NCBI RefSeq assembly: GCF_002914585.1
Contig: NZ_PDDM01000008.1
Coordinates: forward strand, 62,001 to 126,000
Source: Pseudanabaena sp. BC1403
GTDB lineage: Bacteria; Cyanobacteriota; Cyanobacteriia; Pseudanabaenales; Pseudanabaenaceae
Length of the DNA: 64,000 nucleotides
Direction of reading: 5' to 3'
This document shows, piece after piece, positions 23,267-31,983 of the stretch. The position numbers and the translations under genes were made by a program. Each line of letters starts with the position of its first letter. Within the stretch, counting starts at the first letter, position 1. The notes beneath the pieces are model-generated. The model did not search any database. It saw nothing but the letters and a program-made list of their open reading frames with translations, and was not told the origin of the DNA.

Positions 23267-24988
23267 CTAACGCGAAAAGCGACGCTTGATTTGATTGGTT
23301 AAAGCTTTGATTTCAGGGATTTTCATTTGCATAGCGATCGCACCAAAAATAGTGAACCCAACAGCGCTTGCGATCGCTAAACCGCCAAGCTCTACGCCGA
23401 ATTTTGCCACAGAGCTTAAACTACCAAAACTCTGACTAAGCAAATGATAAACGCCCCAGCTCGCTCCACCTGCGATCGCACTAGCAATTATTAAGCCCAA
23501 TATGGTTATGCTCCAACTTTTGAGGGGCATCCCATTCAAGCGGCGATCGAGAAAATAAATCATCGCAAACATCGAAATCACATTCACGGAAACAGTTGCT
23601 AGGACGATCCCTGCCGCACCAAATTTTTGGACGAGAAAATAATCAAATAGTCCATTCAAGAAAATATTGACCACACTGATCTTAAAAGGTGTATCGCCAT
23701 CACCGAGCGCATAAAATACGCGCACCAACACATCGCGCCCCAAATATACAAACATGCCGACAGCGTAAGCCATCAAAACTACAGCAGTGAGCTGTGAAGC
23801 CTCAGCATCGAAAGCATAGCGCTCATAAACCACCTGAGAAATTGGCAAAGCCAGCACTACCATCACCGCACTAATTGGCAGCATAGTAAGAGCCGTGAGC
23901 ATCAAGCCTTGACGAATACGTTGTTTCAGCTCATCCCAATTTTCGGGATCAGTTAGCTTTGAGAGAACAGGAAACAGCGGTACAAGGATCACATTTGACA
24001 AAATCCCCAAAGGAGTTTGCACTAATAGTCCTGCATAACCCATCGCCGACACCGCCGCCGCCGCATTAGGGATAAAAGAAGCAAAAAATAAATCTGTCCA
24101 GACATTAATTTGCAGCATCCCCGATGAAAAAGTGGCGGGGATCATAATTTTTAAGACTTCTTTGACCTCAGGTCGTTGAAAGTCAAACCGCAGCTTAAAT
24201 CCACCCATACCAGCTTTAAGCTGTACAGGTAATTGCACCAGCCATTGCAAAACTGCCCCTGCTAGAGTTGACCAAGCAAGCACTTCACCGCCCAAAACCG
24301 CATTTTCTGGCAACAACATTTTGCTGCCCATAGTCCAAAACAAGCCGCCGATGCCAATGAGCACTGTCAAGCTCGAAAATATAGGACTGACCGATGGCAA
24401 CCAGTATGCGTCAGCAGCATTCAGCGCTCCAAACCCGATCCCCACTAGCCCAGCCAAAACTGCCATTGGAGCCATGATCCGAAACTGCTCGATCGCAATA
24501 TCTTTAGTGATCTTCAGGTTCTGAATAGTTTCAGGGGTAATTCCTTTTACGAGTAAATCTGCTTCTGGGACAAATAACCCAGGCGCAACCAGATGCATCA
24601 ATGGTTCGGCAAAAATCACTAGCGCGATACTCACCAGCAATAAAATCCCTGTAACGATGGTGGTGATGCTATCGATGATTGCTGCGACTTCTTTGCGATC
24701 TCGTTTAGCTAAAACACTAATGATCGCGCTATGAAAAGGCCCATTAATGCCGCCCAGTAAGATCAGCAAAAACCCTGGGATCACGTAGGCAAAGTTATAT
24801 GCGCCGTAAGCAGTACCGTTACCAAAAGCTGCTGCGATCGCCACTTGACGCAGTAATCCAAATATTTTGCTCAGTAATGTGGCGATCGCCACAATCGTAG
24901 CGATATTCAGTAGCGATCGCTTAGAAGACTGTCCAGTGGATTGTGGTTCCTGCGTTTCCGTGTTGATTTTTTCTTCGTTGCCAGACAA
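23267..24988 (-). CDS. murJ: lipid II flippase MurJ
   Basis: Polytopic membrane protein (573 aa, about 14 hydrophobic segments) of the MviN/MurJ family that moves the peptidoglycan precursor lipid II across the membrane. Family signatures include TLLSKIFGLLRQVAIAAAFG near the N-terminus, GGINGPFHSAIIS, and the LAGLVGIGFGALNA and MGYAGLLVQTPLGILSNVI stretches. The N-terminal 30 residues are polar. Tail-to-tail with sbtB, 2 bp apart, with no terminator between. No other mur genes nearby. Confidence 0.93.
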   Translation of the reverse strand: MSGNEEKINTETQEPQSTGQSSKRSLLNIATIVAIATLLSKIFGLLRQVAIAAAFGNGTAYGAYNFAYVIPGFLLILLGGINGPFHSAIISVLAKRDRKEVAAIIDSITTIVTGILLLVSIALVIFAEPLMHLVAPGLFVPEADLLVKGITPETIQNLKITKDIAIEQFRIMAPMAVLAGLVGIGFGALNAADAYWLPSVSPIFSSLTVLIGIGGLFWTMGSKMLLPENAVLGGEVLAWSTLAGAVLQWLVQLPVQLKAGMGGFKLRFDFQRPEVKEVLKIMIPATFSSGMLQINVWTDLFFASFIPNAAAAVSAMGYAGLLVQTPLGILSNVILVPLFPVLSKLTDPENWDELKQRIRQGLMLTALTMLPISAVMVVLALPISQVVYERYAFDAEASQLTAVVLMAYAVGMFVYLGRDVLVRVFYALGDGDTPFKISVVNIFLNGLFDYFLVQKFGAAGIVLATVSVNVISMFAMIYFLDRRLNGMPLKSWSITILGLIIASAIAGGASWGVYHLLSQSFGSLSSVAKFGVELGGLAIASAVGFTIFGAIAMQMKIPEIKALTNQIKRRFSR

Positions 24989-25213
24989 AATTTGTGATGC
25001 CTCTTTGCAGTTTAGACTTTTTAGGCTTTGAGAAATGTAGCATCAAAATACCACTCACACGAAAGCTTGCCAAATATGCTTTATACAAATCCCCAAAATG
25101 GCAGCCCTATTTTTGGGATTGAAAATGCCAACTGGATTGGATCTGTCATAGATGTTGCTATTCACTTCTATAAAGCAGATTTCTGGAAGGGAGTAGTAAT
25201 TGGTAAAGACTAA

Positions 25214-25257
25214 AAAGCTCCGAGCGTTGCACATAAAGTACTAGCGATCGGAGCTTT
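25214..25257 (-). terminator. terminator-like hairpin after petF
   Basis: AAAGCTCCGA / TCGGAGCTTT stem with a long interior, 25 bases beyond the petF stop on the minus strand. The 24989-25281 spacer holds nothing else I can support. Confidence 0.6.
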
Positions 25258-25281
25258 CAAAAAATTTATGAAAAGAAGCGA

Positions 25282-25581
25282 TTAGTAGAGAGCTTCTTCT
25301 TGGTGGGTCAAGATTTCACAATCAGACTGAGCATAGGTTACGCAAAGGAGAGCGTAGCCAGCTTCGATTTGCTCGTCATCCAAGAAGGACTGATCGCCTT
25401 GATCAATCTCACCCTTAACGATTTTGCCTGCACAAGAAGAGCAAGCACCAGCGCGGCAAGAATAAGGAAGATCGATGCCTTGAGCTTCAGCAACATCAAG
25501 AATGTACTCATCAGAAGGAACTTCGATAGTTTTATCAAGCCCTTCAGCTTCGTTAATCAGTCTTACTTTGAAGGTAGCCAT
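25282..25581 (-). CDS. petF: plant-type [2Fe-2S] ferredoxin
   Basis: Ferredoxin I type electron carrier (99 aa), accepting electrons from photosystem I and passing them to FNR, nitrate and sulfite reductases and others. The cluster-binding Cys pattern [12 protein letters not shown] plus the later Cys in ALLCVTY is intact, and the C-terminal [10 protein letters not shown] is typical. An upstream in-frame start (25614) would add 11 residues not seen in the family, so [10 protein letters not shown] at 25581 is chosen. Monocistronic with a long leader region. Confidence 0.95.
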   Translation of the reverse strand: MATFKVRLINEAEGLDKTIEVPSDEYILDVAEAQGIDLPYSCRAGACSSCAGKIVKGEIDQGDQSFLDDEQIEAGYALLCVTYAQSDCEILTHQEEALY

Positions 25582-26022
25582 GTATGTAATAAACCTCTTA
25601 AAGATTGCAGCCAAAAAAATAAACGATGTCTCGAAGTTATACCCAATTAAAGGTAGTCAGCCAAGTTACGTTTATCTCAATCACCCACAAGGGTATCAAC
25701 ACGCATCATATCGTTCTTGGCAACCAAGCGAACAACTAGCTTATTATTTCTACCATTGGTTATAGGTGATAGTTATCGATCGCTTTCAAGACCACTTAAA
25801 CGCTTTAAATCCTTGCTAGAAAATAGTTATAGCCATTTTAGTGAGCGAGGAAAATGATGAGTTTTCGTTTGTATTTTAATTTGTTTGATAAGTTTTTCTA
25901 ATCTCATCCACAGACGTAATCACATGCCAGTTTTTGATATGAAAATTCAATCAATGACTATCTGTTATGGCTGTTGCCAAGTGTGAAATATACAGCAAAA
26001 AAAGAGTTAACTAGTACCAACT

Positions 26023-26075
26023 AAACCCAGAAGATGAGTGGCGGCGCAAAGCGCCGCCACTCATCTTCTGGGTTT
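26023..26075. repeat. perfect 25-bp GC-core palindrome
   Basis: Arms 26023-26047 and 26051-26075, loop AAA. Followed by GGTTTATGTCCTAAGTA-type sequence also found after the palindrome at 11812-11854, so both belong to one repeat family. Confidence 0.75.
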
Positions 26076-26103
26076 ATGTCCTAAGTAAACCTTGGTTTGC
26101 TAT

Positions 26104-26146
26104 AAAAACAAAAAGAGAGTTTCGCCGCAACTCTCTTTTTGTTTTT
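26104..26146 (-). terminator. terminator hairpin after glyS
   Basis: 17-base arms AAAAACAAAAAGAGAGT and its complement (26104-26120 and 26130-26146), with a T tract on the minus strand, 59 bases beyond the glyS stop. Confidence 0.8.
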
Positions 26147-26204
26147 ACCTGACTGGCGCATCCTTATAAATAAAGGAGTAGGGACAAATTACGACCCTTC
26201 TTGT

Positions 26205-28331
26205 TTATTTAAGGATGGCTCTAAAGTCTGCAAGGTTGAGGCTGTAGTTGCGGATGATACCAAGCATATTGAGGCGGTTTTGACGTACCTGTGGATCTTC
26301 TGCCATGACTAACACATCATCAAAGAATTTAGCTAAAACTGGCGTGATCGCTATAATTCCTGCCATCAACTGCTCATCGCTAGGCTGACTTGGCAAAGCG
26401 GCGATCGCTTGATATAAATTTTGTTCCGCAGGTTCGGTTAAGGTCGCAGGATTAATAATTGCCTTCACATCAACGGTCACACTATCTAAGTCGCCCTGAA
26501 CCGCGAGGCGAGAAGCTCTGACAATTGGCTCATAGATGGCGCTGAGTGTGGCATCTTCGCGAGATTTTTGCAGAAAGTGAGCGCGTTCCTTGATGCGGGT
26601 GAGATTGCTCAAGCCTTGCAAGGTATAGGCGATATCTTCAGTGCCTGAGACAGCATTAACAAGATCATATTCAATACCTTGATCAGCCAAAATCGTCTCG
26701 TAACGCTGCTTAAACCATTTGTATAGATTCTCAAGAACATTTTCCGCAGGTTTGGCTAGCAAATTCTTGTCAGTGTAAATTGCGATCGCGGCTTGCAGGA
26801 GCTTGGGCAAATCGAGGGCAAAATTACTCTCCCATACAATCTGGACAACGCCAGCAGCGGCGCGACGTAATGCAAATGGGTCAGACGAACCTGTAGGAAT
26901 AATCCCTAAACCGAAAATACCAACGAGGGTATCAATGCGATCTGCGATCGCCACAATCTTACCAGCCAAAGAAGTTGGCAATGAGTCACTAGCTCCGCGT
27001 GGTTGATAATGCTCACGAATACCCTGCGCTACTGCCACAGGTTCTTCGCTAGAAAGGGCGTAATAATAACCCATTTGACCTTGCAGCTCTGGAAATTCCT
27101 TGACCATCTGGGTGACGAGATCGGCTTTAGCAAGTTGAGCCGTGCGATCTATGATCGCCTGATCAGCCTCAGTGGTTTCTAAGTTAGCAATAGACGCAAT
27201 CACAACTTTGGAGATCGCCCGAATTCTTTCTACTTTTTCTGCAACTGAGCCAAGTTGGGCTTGAAAAGTAACTTTTTCTAAAAGTGGCAAGAATGTTTCT
27301 AAATGCACTGCGCGATCGCTATCGTAGAAAAACTTGCCATCGGAGAGCCGCGCCCTAATTACACGACCATTTCCAGCCGAAATCAAACGCGATTTATTAG
27401 GATCACCATTGGAAATAGTGATAAAGCGCGGTAATAATTGATCGGGATTTTTGAGCGAATGTACGGGGAAATAGCGCTGATGGCTAACCATTTCGGTCTT
27501 AATTACGGGCTGAGGCAGTTCTAAATATTCCCGCTCAAATTCACCAATTAGTGCAGTGGGAAATTCCACTAAATAAGTAACTTCTTCGAGTAAATCATTA
27601 GGAATTTCGGCTTTACCGCCAAATAATTCCACAATGCTATTAATTTGGGTGACTATATGCTTTTGGCGCTCGTTGCCATCCACAACCACAAAAGCTTCAC
27701 GTAAAGTCGCCACATAATCGATCGCAGTGTCAATAATTACTGATCGTGGATGCAGGACTCGATGCCCTTGGCTAATGCGATCGCTTTGGACATTTTCTAA
27801 AGCGATCGGCAACAGCTTGGAATTAAATAACGATACCAACCAACGAATCGGACGGGGAAATTTCAGATCGCCATTACCCCAACGCATCAAGCGCTTACCT
27901 TCGAGTCCCGTAATCCAAGTTGGGGCAAGTTCTTGCAAAATATCCATTGTCTCGCGACCGATAATCTGCTGATGGGCAAAGACAAATGCGCCCTTATCAG
28001 TTTCTTTAATAAAAATATTTTGCAGATCTATGCCTTTAGACTTGGCAAAACCTAATAAAGCCTTAGTTGGTTCGCCTTGCGGATCGCCATTAACAAAAGC
28101 TGAACCGATTGCAGGCCCCTTAATTTCTAGATTGCGATCGCTTTGATGAGTTGGCAAACCCTCGATCAGCACAGCAAGACGGCGAGGTGTACCATAGACA
28201 TTGACCTTACTCGTGGTTAGTTGGTGTTCATCTAAATTTTTTGGGATGCGCTCTTGCCATTGTCGCAAAGCATCTACAACAAAACTAGCGGGTAGCTCTT
28301 CAGTACCAACTTCTAACAAAAAACTTGCCAT
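26205..28331 (-). CDS. glyS: glycine-tRNA ligase beta subunit
   Basis: Beta subunit of the bacterial alpha2-beta2 glycyl-tRNA synthetase (708 aa), which binds tRNA and supports the alpha subunit. N-terminal FLLEVGTEELPASFV and RWLVSLF motifs are typical, followed by an HD-like region and a C-terminal anticodon-binding domain (LPKLLQAAIAIY, and NPATLTEPAEQNLY near the end). I use the ATG at 28331 (MASFLLEVG). The alpha-subunit gene glyQ is not in the window, as is usual in cyanobacteria. Confidence 0.95.
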   Translation of the reverse strand: MASFLLEVGTEELPASFVVDALRQWQERIPKNLDEHQLTTSKVNVYGTPRRLAVLIEGLPTHQSDRNLEIKGPAIGSAFVNGDPQGEPTKALLGFAKSKGIDLQNIFIKETDKGAFVFAHQQIIGRETMDILQELAPTWITGLEGKRLMRWGNGDLKFPRPIRWLVSLFNSKLLPIALENVQSDRISQGHRVLHPRSVIIDTAIDYVATLREAFVVVDGNERQKHIVTQINSIVELFGGKAEIPNDLLEEVTYLVEFPTALIGEFEREYLELPQPVIKTEMVSHQRYFPVHSLKNPDQLLPRFITISNGDPNKSRLISAGNGRVIRARLSDGKFFYDSDRAVHLETFLPLLEKVTFQAQLGSVAEKVERIRAISKVVIASIANLETTEADQAIIDRTAQLAKADLVTQMVKEFPELQGQMGYYYALSSEEPVAVAQGIREHYQPRGASDSLPTSLAGKIVAIADRIDTLVGIFGLGIIPTGSSDPFALRRAAAGVVQIVWESNFALDLPKLLQAAIAIYTDKNLLAKPAENVLENLYKWFKQRYETILADQGIEYDLVNAVSGTEDIAYTLQGLSNLTRIKERAHFLQKSREDATLSAIYEPIVRASRLAVQGDLDSVTVDVKAIINPATLTEPAEQNLYQAIAALPSQPSDEQLMAGIIAITPVLAKFFDDVLVMAEDPQVRQNRLNMLGIIRNYSLNLADFRAILK

Positions 28332-28443
28332 AACCACGATTTGAGGGACGATCTTTAGTTTAGCGCTCTGACGTGCAATATAGAAAGATGTAGAGCTTTA
28401 GTCAGCAATTCACATTCCAAAAAACCAATTTTGGGTTTATAAC

Positions 28444-28494
28444 AAAACCAGAAAGGTATGGCGGTGCTTTACACCACCATACCTTTCTGGTTTT
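28444..28494. terminator. long hairpin upstream of ado
   Basis: 22-base arms (28444-28465 and 28473-28494) with one mismatch, ending in a T run. It lies between divergent glyS and ado, so it is not a terminator of either; it may be a repeat element. Confidence 0.55.
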
Positions 28495-28575
28495 AATTTT
28501 ATTGCACTGTGCTACTTAGCATAAAATAGCTAGAGATTAACTTTTATTGAGCAGGGATATTTAAAGAGGCAAAAC

Positions 28576-29271
28576 ATGGGGCAAACACTCGAAGCTGTAG
28601 CGATTGACTATCAAACAGAAAACTATCGCGATGCCTACAGTCGAATCAATGCGATCGTCATTGAGGGTGAAGCTGAGGCGTACAGCAACTATCTCCAATT
28701 AGGGGAACTACTGCCCGAATTTACTGAAGATTTTACCAGACTTGCGAAGATGGAGGATCGCCACAAAAAGGGTTTTATAGCCTGTGGTAAGAACCTTAAG
28801 GTCACACCTGACATGGATTTTGCTGAGAAATTCTTTTCTGAATTGCATGGCAACTTTCAAAAAGCATTTGCAACAGGGGATATTGTCACTTGTCTGCTGA
28901 TTCAATCACTCATCATTGAGTGCTTTGCGATCGCTGCTTACAACATCTATATTCCTGTAGCTGATGCTTTTGCACGCAAGATCACTGAAGGCGTGGTCAA
29001 AGATGAATACTTGCATCTTAACTTTGGCGAAGAATGGTTGCATAATCATTTTGATGACTCCAAGGCAACCCTAGAGCAAGCAAATCGTCAAAACTTGCCT
29101 ATTGTCTGGAAAATGCTCAACCAAGTCGAAGCCGATGCCAAAGTCCTTGGCATGGAAAAAGAAGCTTTGGTTGAAGACTTCATGATTCAATATGGCGAAA
29201 GTCTAGGCAAAATCGGCTTCAACACCCGCGACATCATGAGAATGTCAGCAATGGGCTTGGTAGCTGCTTAG
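28576..29271 (+). CDS. ado: aldehyde-deformylating oxygenase
   Basis: Ferritin-like di-iron enzyme (231 aa) that converts fatty aldehydes to alkanes/alkenes plus formate; second step of cyanobacterial hydrocarbon synthesis. Metal ligands are visible in [20 protein letters not shown] (ExxH), [12 protein letters not shown] and [13 protein letters not shown] (ExxH). The length matches the family exactly. It precedes acyl-ACP reductase by 162 bp in the same orientation, the usual cyanobacterial order. A ribosome-site-like AAAGAGGCAAAAC precedes the ATG. Confidence 0.97.
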   Translation: MGQTLEAVAIDYQTENYRDAYSRINAIVIEGEAEAYSNYLQLGELLPEFTEDFTRLAKMEDRHKKGFIACGKNLKVTPDMDFAEKFFSELHGNFQKAFATGDIVTCLLIQSLIIECFAIAAYNIYIPVADAFARKITEGVVKDEYLHLNFGEEWLHNHFDDSKATLEQANRQNLPIVWKMLNQVEADAKVLGMEKEALVEDFMIQYGESLGKIGFNTRDIMRMSAMGLVAA

Positions 29272-29420
29272 TAGCAATTAGCTGTTAGCTGTTAGCATTT
29301 AGCTAATTGCCAACAGCTAATCATCTTTAAATTCTCAAAAAAGAAATAATTATTTCTAAAAATTCTAAATAAAAAAAGCTAACAGCTAATAGCTAATAGC
29401 TAATTGCTAATAAAAAACTG
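29272..29420. repeat. TAGCTAA-type tandem repeats between ado and aar
   Basis: Two clusters of the heptamer TAGCTAA/TAGCTGT (about 29273-29320 and 29378-29410), in opposing sense so they could pair. This is the cyanobacterial short tandem repeat (STRR) type. Located inside the alkane gene pair, it could affect coupling of the two genes. Confidence 0.7.
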
Positions 29421-29433
29421 GTAACTGCAATCG

Positions 29434-30453
29434 ATGTTTGGTCTTATAGGGCATTTGACAAGTCTTGAACACGCTCAGTCTGTAGCAAGGGAATTAGGCT
29501 ATCCCGAATACGCCGATCAAGGTTTGGAATTTTGGTGTAGCGCCCCGCCCCAAATCGTCGATCGCATTAAAGTTACGAGTGCCACAGGTCAGCAGATCGA
29601 AGGGCTATATGTAGAATCCTGCTTTTTACCTGAAATGTTAGCAGGTAGTAAAATTAAAACCGCCATTCGCAAGATCCTCAACGCGATGGCGCTTGCGCAA
29701 AAAAATGATGTGGATATTACGGCTTTAGGTGGATTTTCTTCGATCATTTTTGAGAACTTTAATCTCAGCCAGATGTCGAGCGTGCGAAATATCCAACTAG
29801 AATTTGATCGCTTCACCACGGGCAACACCCACACCGCTTACATTATCTGTCGTCAGATCGAAGAGGCAAGTCGTAAGTTTGGTATTGATCTGGCTAAAGC
29901 CACGGTGACTGTTTGTGGTGCAACGGGGGACATTGGTAGCGCTGTATGTCGTTGGCTAGATACACGTACCAACATTAAAGAGTTATTGCTAGTTGCGCGG
30001 AATCAGGAACGCTTACAAGAATTGCAAGCCCAACTTGGACGCGGTAAGGTCATGAATATGGAGGCTGCTCTGCCGCAATCAGATATTATCGTGTGGGTAG
30101 CGAGTATGGCGAAGGGCATGGCGATCGACCCAGCCACTCTCAAGCATCCTTGCATTCTCATCGATGGTGGCTATCCTAAAAATATGTCTACGCTTGTGCA
30201 GGAAGACGGAATTCATGTAATTGATGGCGGCATCGTTGAGCATAGTCTCGATATTGACTGGAAGATTATGAAGATCGTTAATATGACTGCTCCTGCGCGT
30301 CAACTTTTTGCCTGTTTTGCGGAAGCGATGCTTTTAGAGTTTGAAGGTTGGCATACTAGTTTCTCTTGGGGACGCAATCAAATCAGTATTGAGAATATGG
30401 ATAAGATTGGTGAAGTCTCCATCAAACACGGATTTAGACCGCTAATCAACTAA
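29434..30453 (+). CDS. aar: long-chain acyl-ACP reductase
   Basis: NADPH-dependent reductase (339 aa) that makes fatty aldehydes from acyl-ACP, the first step of alkane synthesis. The N-terminal [18 protein letters not shown] is diagnostic. A Rossmann motif [18 protein letters not shown] lies near the middle, and the conserved Cys in [14 protein letters not shown] is probably the catalytic thiol (from family knowledge). Full length, paired with ado. Confidence 0.97.
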   Translation: MFGLIGHLTSLEHAQSVARELGYPEYADQGLEFWCSAPPQIVDRIKVTSATGQQIEGLYVESCFLPEMLAGSKIKTAIRKILNAMALAQKNDVDITALGGFSSIIFENFNLSQMSSVRNIQLEFDRFTTGNTHTAYIICRQIEEASRKFGIDLAKATVTVCGATGDIGSAVCRWLDTRTNIKELLLVARNQERLQELQAQLGRGKVMNMEAALPQSDIIVWVASMAKGMAIDPATLKHPCILIDGGYPKNMSTLVQEDGIHVIDGGIVEHSLDIDWKIMKIVNMTAPARQLFACFAEAMLLEFEGWHTSFSWGRNQISIENMDKIGEVSIKHGFRPLIN

Positions 30454-30512
30454 AGGGTTTTAGATGATCAATTCTCAAAACTGGATTTAATATAGCCGTA
30501 GTCGGAGAAGTT

Positions 30513-30555
30513 ATACCAAAACACAAAGTGGCGCAGCCATTTTGTGTTTTGGTAT
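30513..30555. repeat. 43-bp ATACCAA palindromic element at a gene breakpoint
   Basis: Bounded by ATACCAA (30513-30519) and TTGGTAT (30549-30555). Same length as the 15592-15634 element and largely identical. The truncated receiver-domain frame begins inside it, which suggests the element sits at the breakpoint of that pseudogene. Confidence 0.75.
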
Positions 30556-30847
30556 AAAGGGTTTTCGGATTGCCGTCGCTAAGGATGGACAAGAAGCGAT
30601 CGCACTAGTGCGATCGCAAACTCCAGACTTGGTACTAATGGATATCCAAATGCCGAAGATGGAAGGACTAGAAGCAATAGAATGGATTCGCAACCATCAT
30701 TCTACCGATGTGCCGATAATTGCTCTCACCACTTTGGCAATGACAAGCGATCGCGAAAAATGTTTGGCAGCAGGAGCGAATAATTATTTGAGTAACTCGA
30801 TTAAGCTAAAGCAACTCGCAACTGCGATTCAACAGTTCTTAGAATAA
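30542..30847 (+). pseudogene. truncated response-regulator receiver domain
   Basis: The frame encodes the C-terminal three quarters of a CheY-like receiver domain. From FRIAVAKDGQEAIALV onward it has the phospho-acceptor Asp in DLVLMDIQMPKMEG and the Thr in IIALTTLAMTSD. The N-terminal beta1/alpha1 with its acidic pair is missing and replaced by translated repeat sequence. The conserved Lys of the SKP motif is lost (SNSIKL). It is therefore most likely a remnant of a larger hybrid kinase or regulator cut at a palindromic repeat. Expression as a functional protein is unlikely. Confidence 0.75.
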
Positions 30848-30893
30848 TTTTTGTAGAAGTATTGCAAAGCAATACTTCTACAAAAATTATTCT
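30841..30893 (+). terminator. perfect 25-bp hairpin
   Basis: Arms 30841-30865 and 30869-30893, loop AAA, overlapping the stop of the receiver remnant. Followed by TTTGAGTGCAAAGCGCTATGA, a flank shared with several other palindromes here. Confidence 0.75.
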
Positions 30894-30964
30894 GGTTTGC
30901 GTTTGAGTGCAAAGCGCTATGATATTGTCTTTTTGCCGCCAGATATTGATTAACGGTTAACAAG

Positions 30965-31870
30965 ATGATGTTTAAAATAACTCAACTAAGTTCCATTACT
31001 AAAGTTTTTGCTTCTATTGCGATCGCAATGAATGTTGCATATTCTTCAACTTCTAACCATCTCAGTTCTGCTGCGATCGCCGCCGAAAACCCTCCCGTTT
31101 CTGCGGAAGCAAAACAGTTGACTGAAAAACTAACGGGACAATGGCAACTAGTACCCTCTACCATCAATAATCCTGAAACATTGACCTTCATCTTCACTGC
31201 TGATGGCAAGCTATATCTGTTAGGCACAAATGAAAAGACAGCATATGCATTGGAATATCAAGTTAATACGACTAATGGACAGACGTACTTATATATTTTG
31301 CAAGGTGGTTTTGCGTCCAGAACAACCGTTGATTTTAGTCAAAAAGGTCAGCTAATTTTGCAACAGTTAGTCGTCCCTGGGGCTTTCCAGCAGTCTGGAA
31401 ATATTCTGGGAGGATTGCTTTTGACTAATGCGCTATTTCTCAATCGCATTTCCAACGACACTAATTTGCCAAAAGAAGTTGAGATTTCTAGCCTAAGTTC
31501 AGCAAGACAGTCCGAAGCGAAAACTTATGTTGGTTCTATGAATCGCGCACAGCAAGCTTTCTTTCTGGAAAAAACTTATTTCGCAGTTAACCTTGAAGTA
31601 TTAGCCATTGGTATCCCGTCCGAAACTGCGAACTACAAGTATCAAGTGATGGGTTTAGACAGTACTAAGGCAGTTCAGAATATGGCGATCGCCAAGGGTG
31701 ATGGCTTGAAGTCGTATACAGGATTGACGTATCTTGCCAAAACGCCTGACTCTCCCGAACCCTACACCACATCTCTACTCTGCGAGAGCATAGCACCTAC
31801 TCGTCAGATGCCTCCCAAGTTTATCCTCCAAACTGTCCCAGAATGTCCATCAGGATATAAGCAGATTTAA
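30965..31870 (+). CDS. exported protein with type IV pilin-like C-terminal domain
   Basis: 301-aa protein. The N-terminus is a signal-like hydrophobic stretch ending around SSAAIAAENP; the prepilin-type cleavage motif (G|FTLIE-like) is absent. Residues 50-150 form a lipocalin-like beta domain (LTGQWQLVPSTINNPETLTF). From about residue 180 (YVGSMNRAQQAFFLEKTYFA through YKYQVMG to the C-terminal CPSGYKQI) it matches the cyanobacterial type IV pilin-like G/H domain. The combination suggests an exported protein that has borrowed a minor-pilin head domain. Function unknown. ATG 30968 is an alternative start. Confidence 0.7.
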   Translation: MMFKITQLSSITKVFASIAIAMNVAYSSTSNHLSSAAIAAENPPVSAEAKQLTEKLTGQWQLVPSTINNPETLTFIFTADGKLYLLGTNEKTAYALEYQVNTTNGQTYLYILQGGFASRTTVDFSQKGQLILQQLVVPGAFQQSGNILGGLLLTNALFLNRISNDTNLPKEVEISSLSSARQSEAKTYVGSMNRAQQAFFLEKTYFAVNLEVLAIGIPSETANYKYQVMGLDSTKAVQNMAIAKGDGLKSYTGLTYLAKTPDSPEPYTTSLLCESIAPTRQMPPKFILQTVPECPSGYKQI

Positions 31871-31880
31871 TCGCCGTAAG

Positions 31881-31911
31881 ACAAAAGGTAGTGCGAGGCA
31901 CTACCTTTTGT
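31881..31911 (+). terminator. terminator hairpin
   Basis: Perfect 14-bp arms (31881-31894 and 31898-31911), loop GAG, followed by TTTTG; 11 bases after the preceding stop. Confidence 0.8.
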
Positions 31912-31983
31912 TTTGCGAGCCAGCATCAGGGCGATCGCTGTAGTAAATTTATTAGGCTGATAAAGTTTTGATAAATTGCAAAT

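Larger units (their letters stand above)
25582..26204. other. 623-bp spacer between petF and glyS
   Basis: It holds the petF promoter/leader and two strong palindromes (26023-26075 and 26104-26146). Short plus-strand open frames at 25626-25739 and 25502-25765 have no recognisable product and run into the petF leader; I do not call them genes. Confidence 0.5.

Noticed and set aside
25028-25213. 61-codon frame between murJ and petF
   Set aside because: It contains a palindrome-like CCCCAAAATGG...TTTTTGGG stretch and no coding pattern.
25502-25765. 87-codon plus-strand frame overlapping the petF start
   Set aside because: Antisense to petF for part of its length; the free part shows no family similarity I recognise and no ribosome site.
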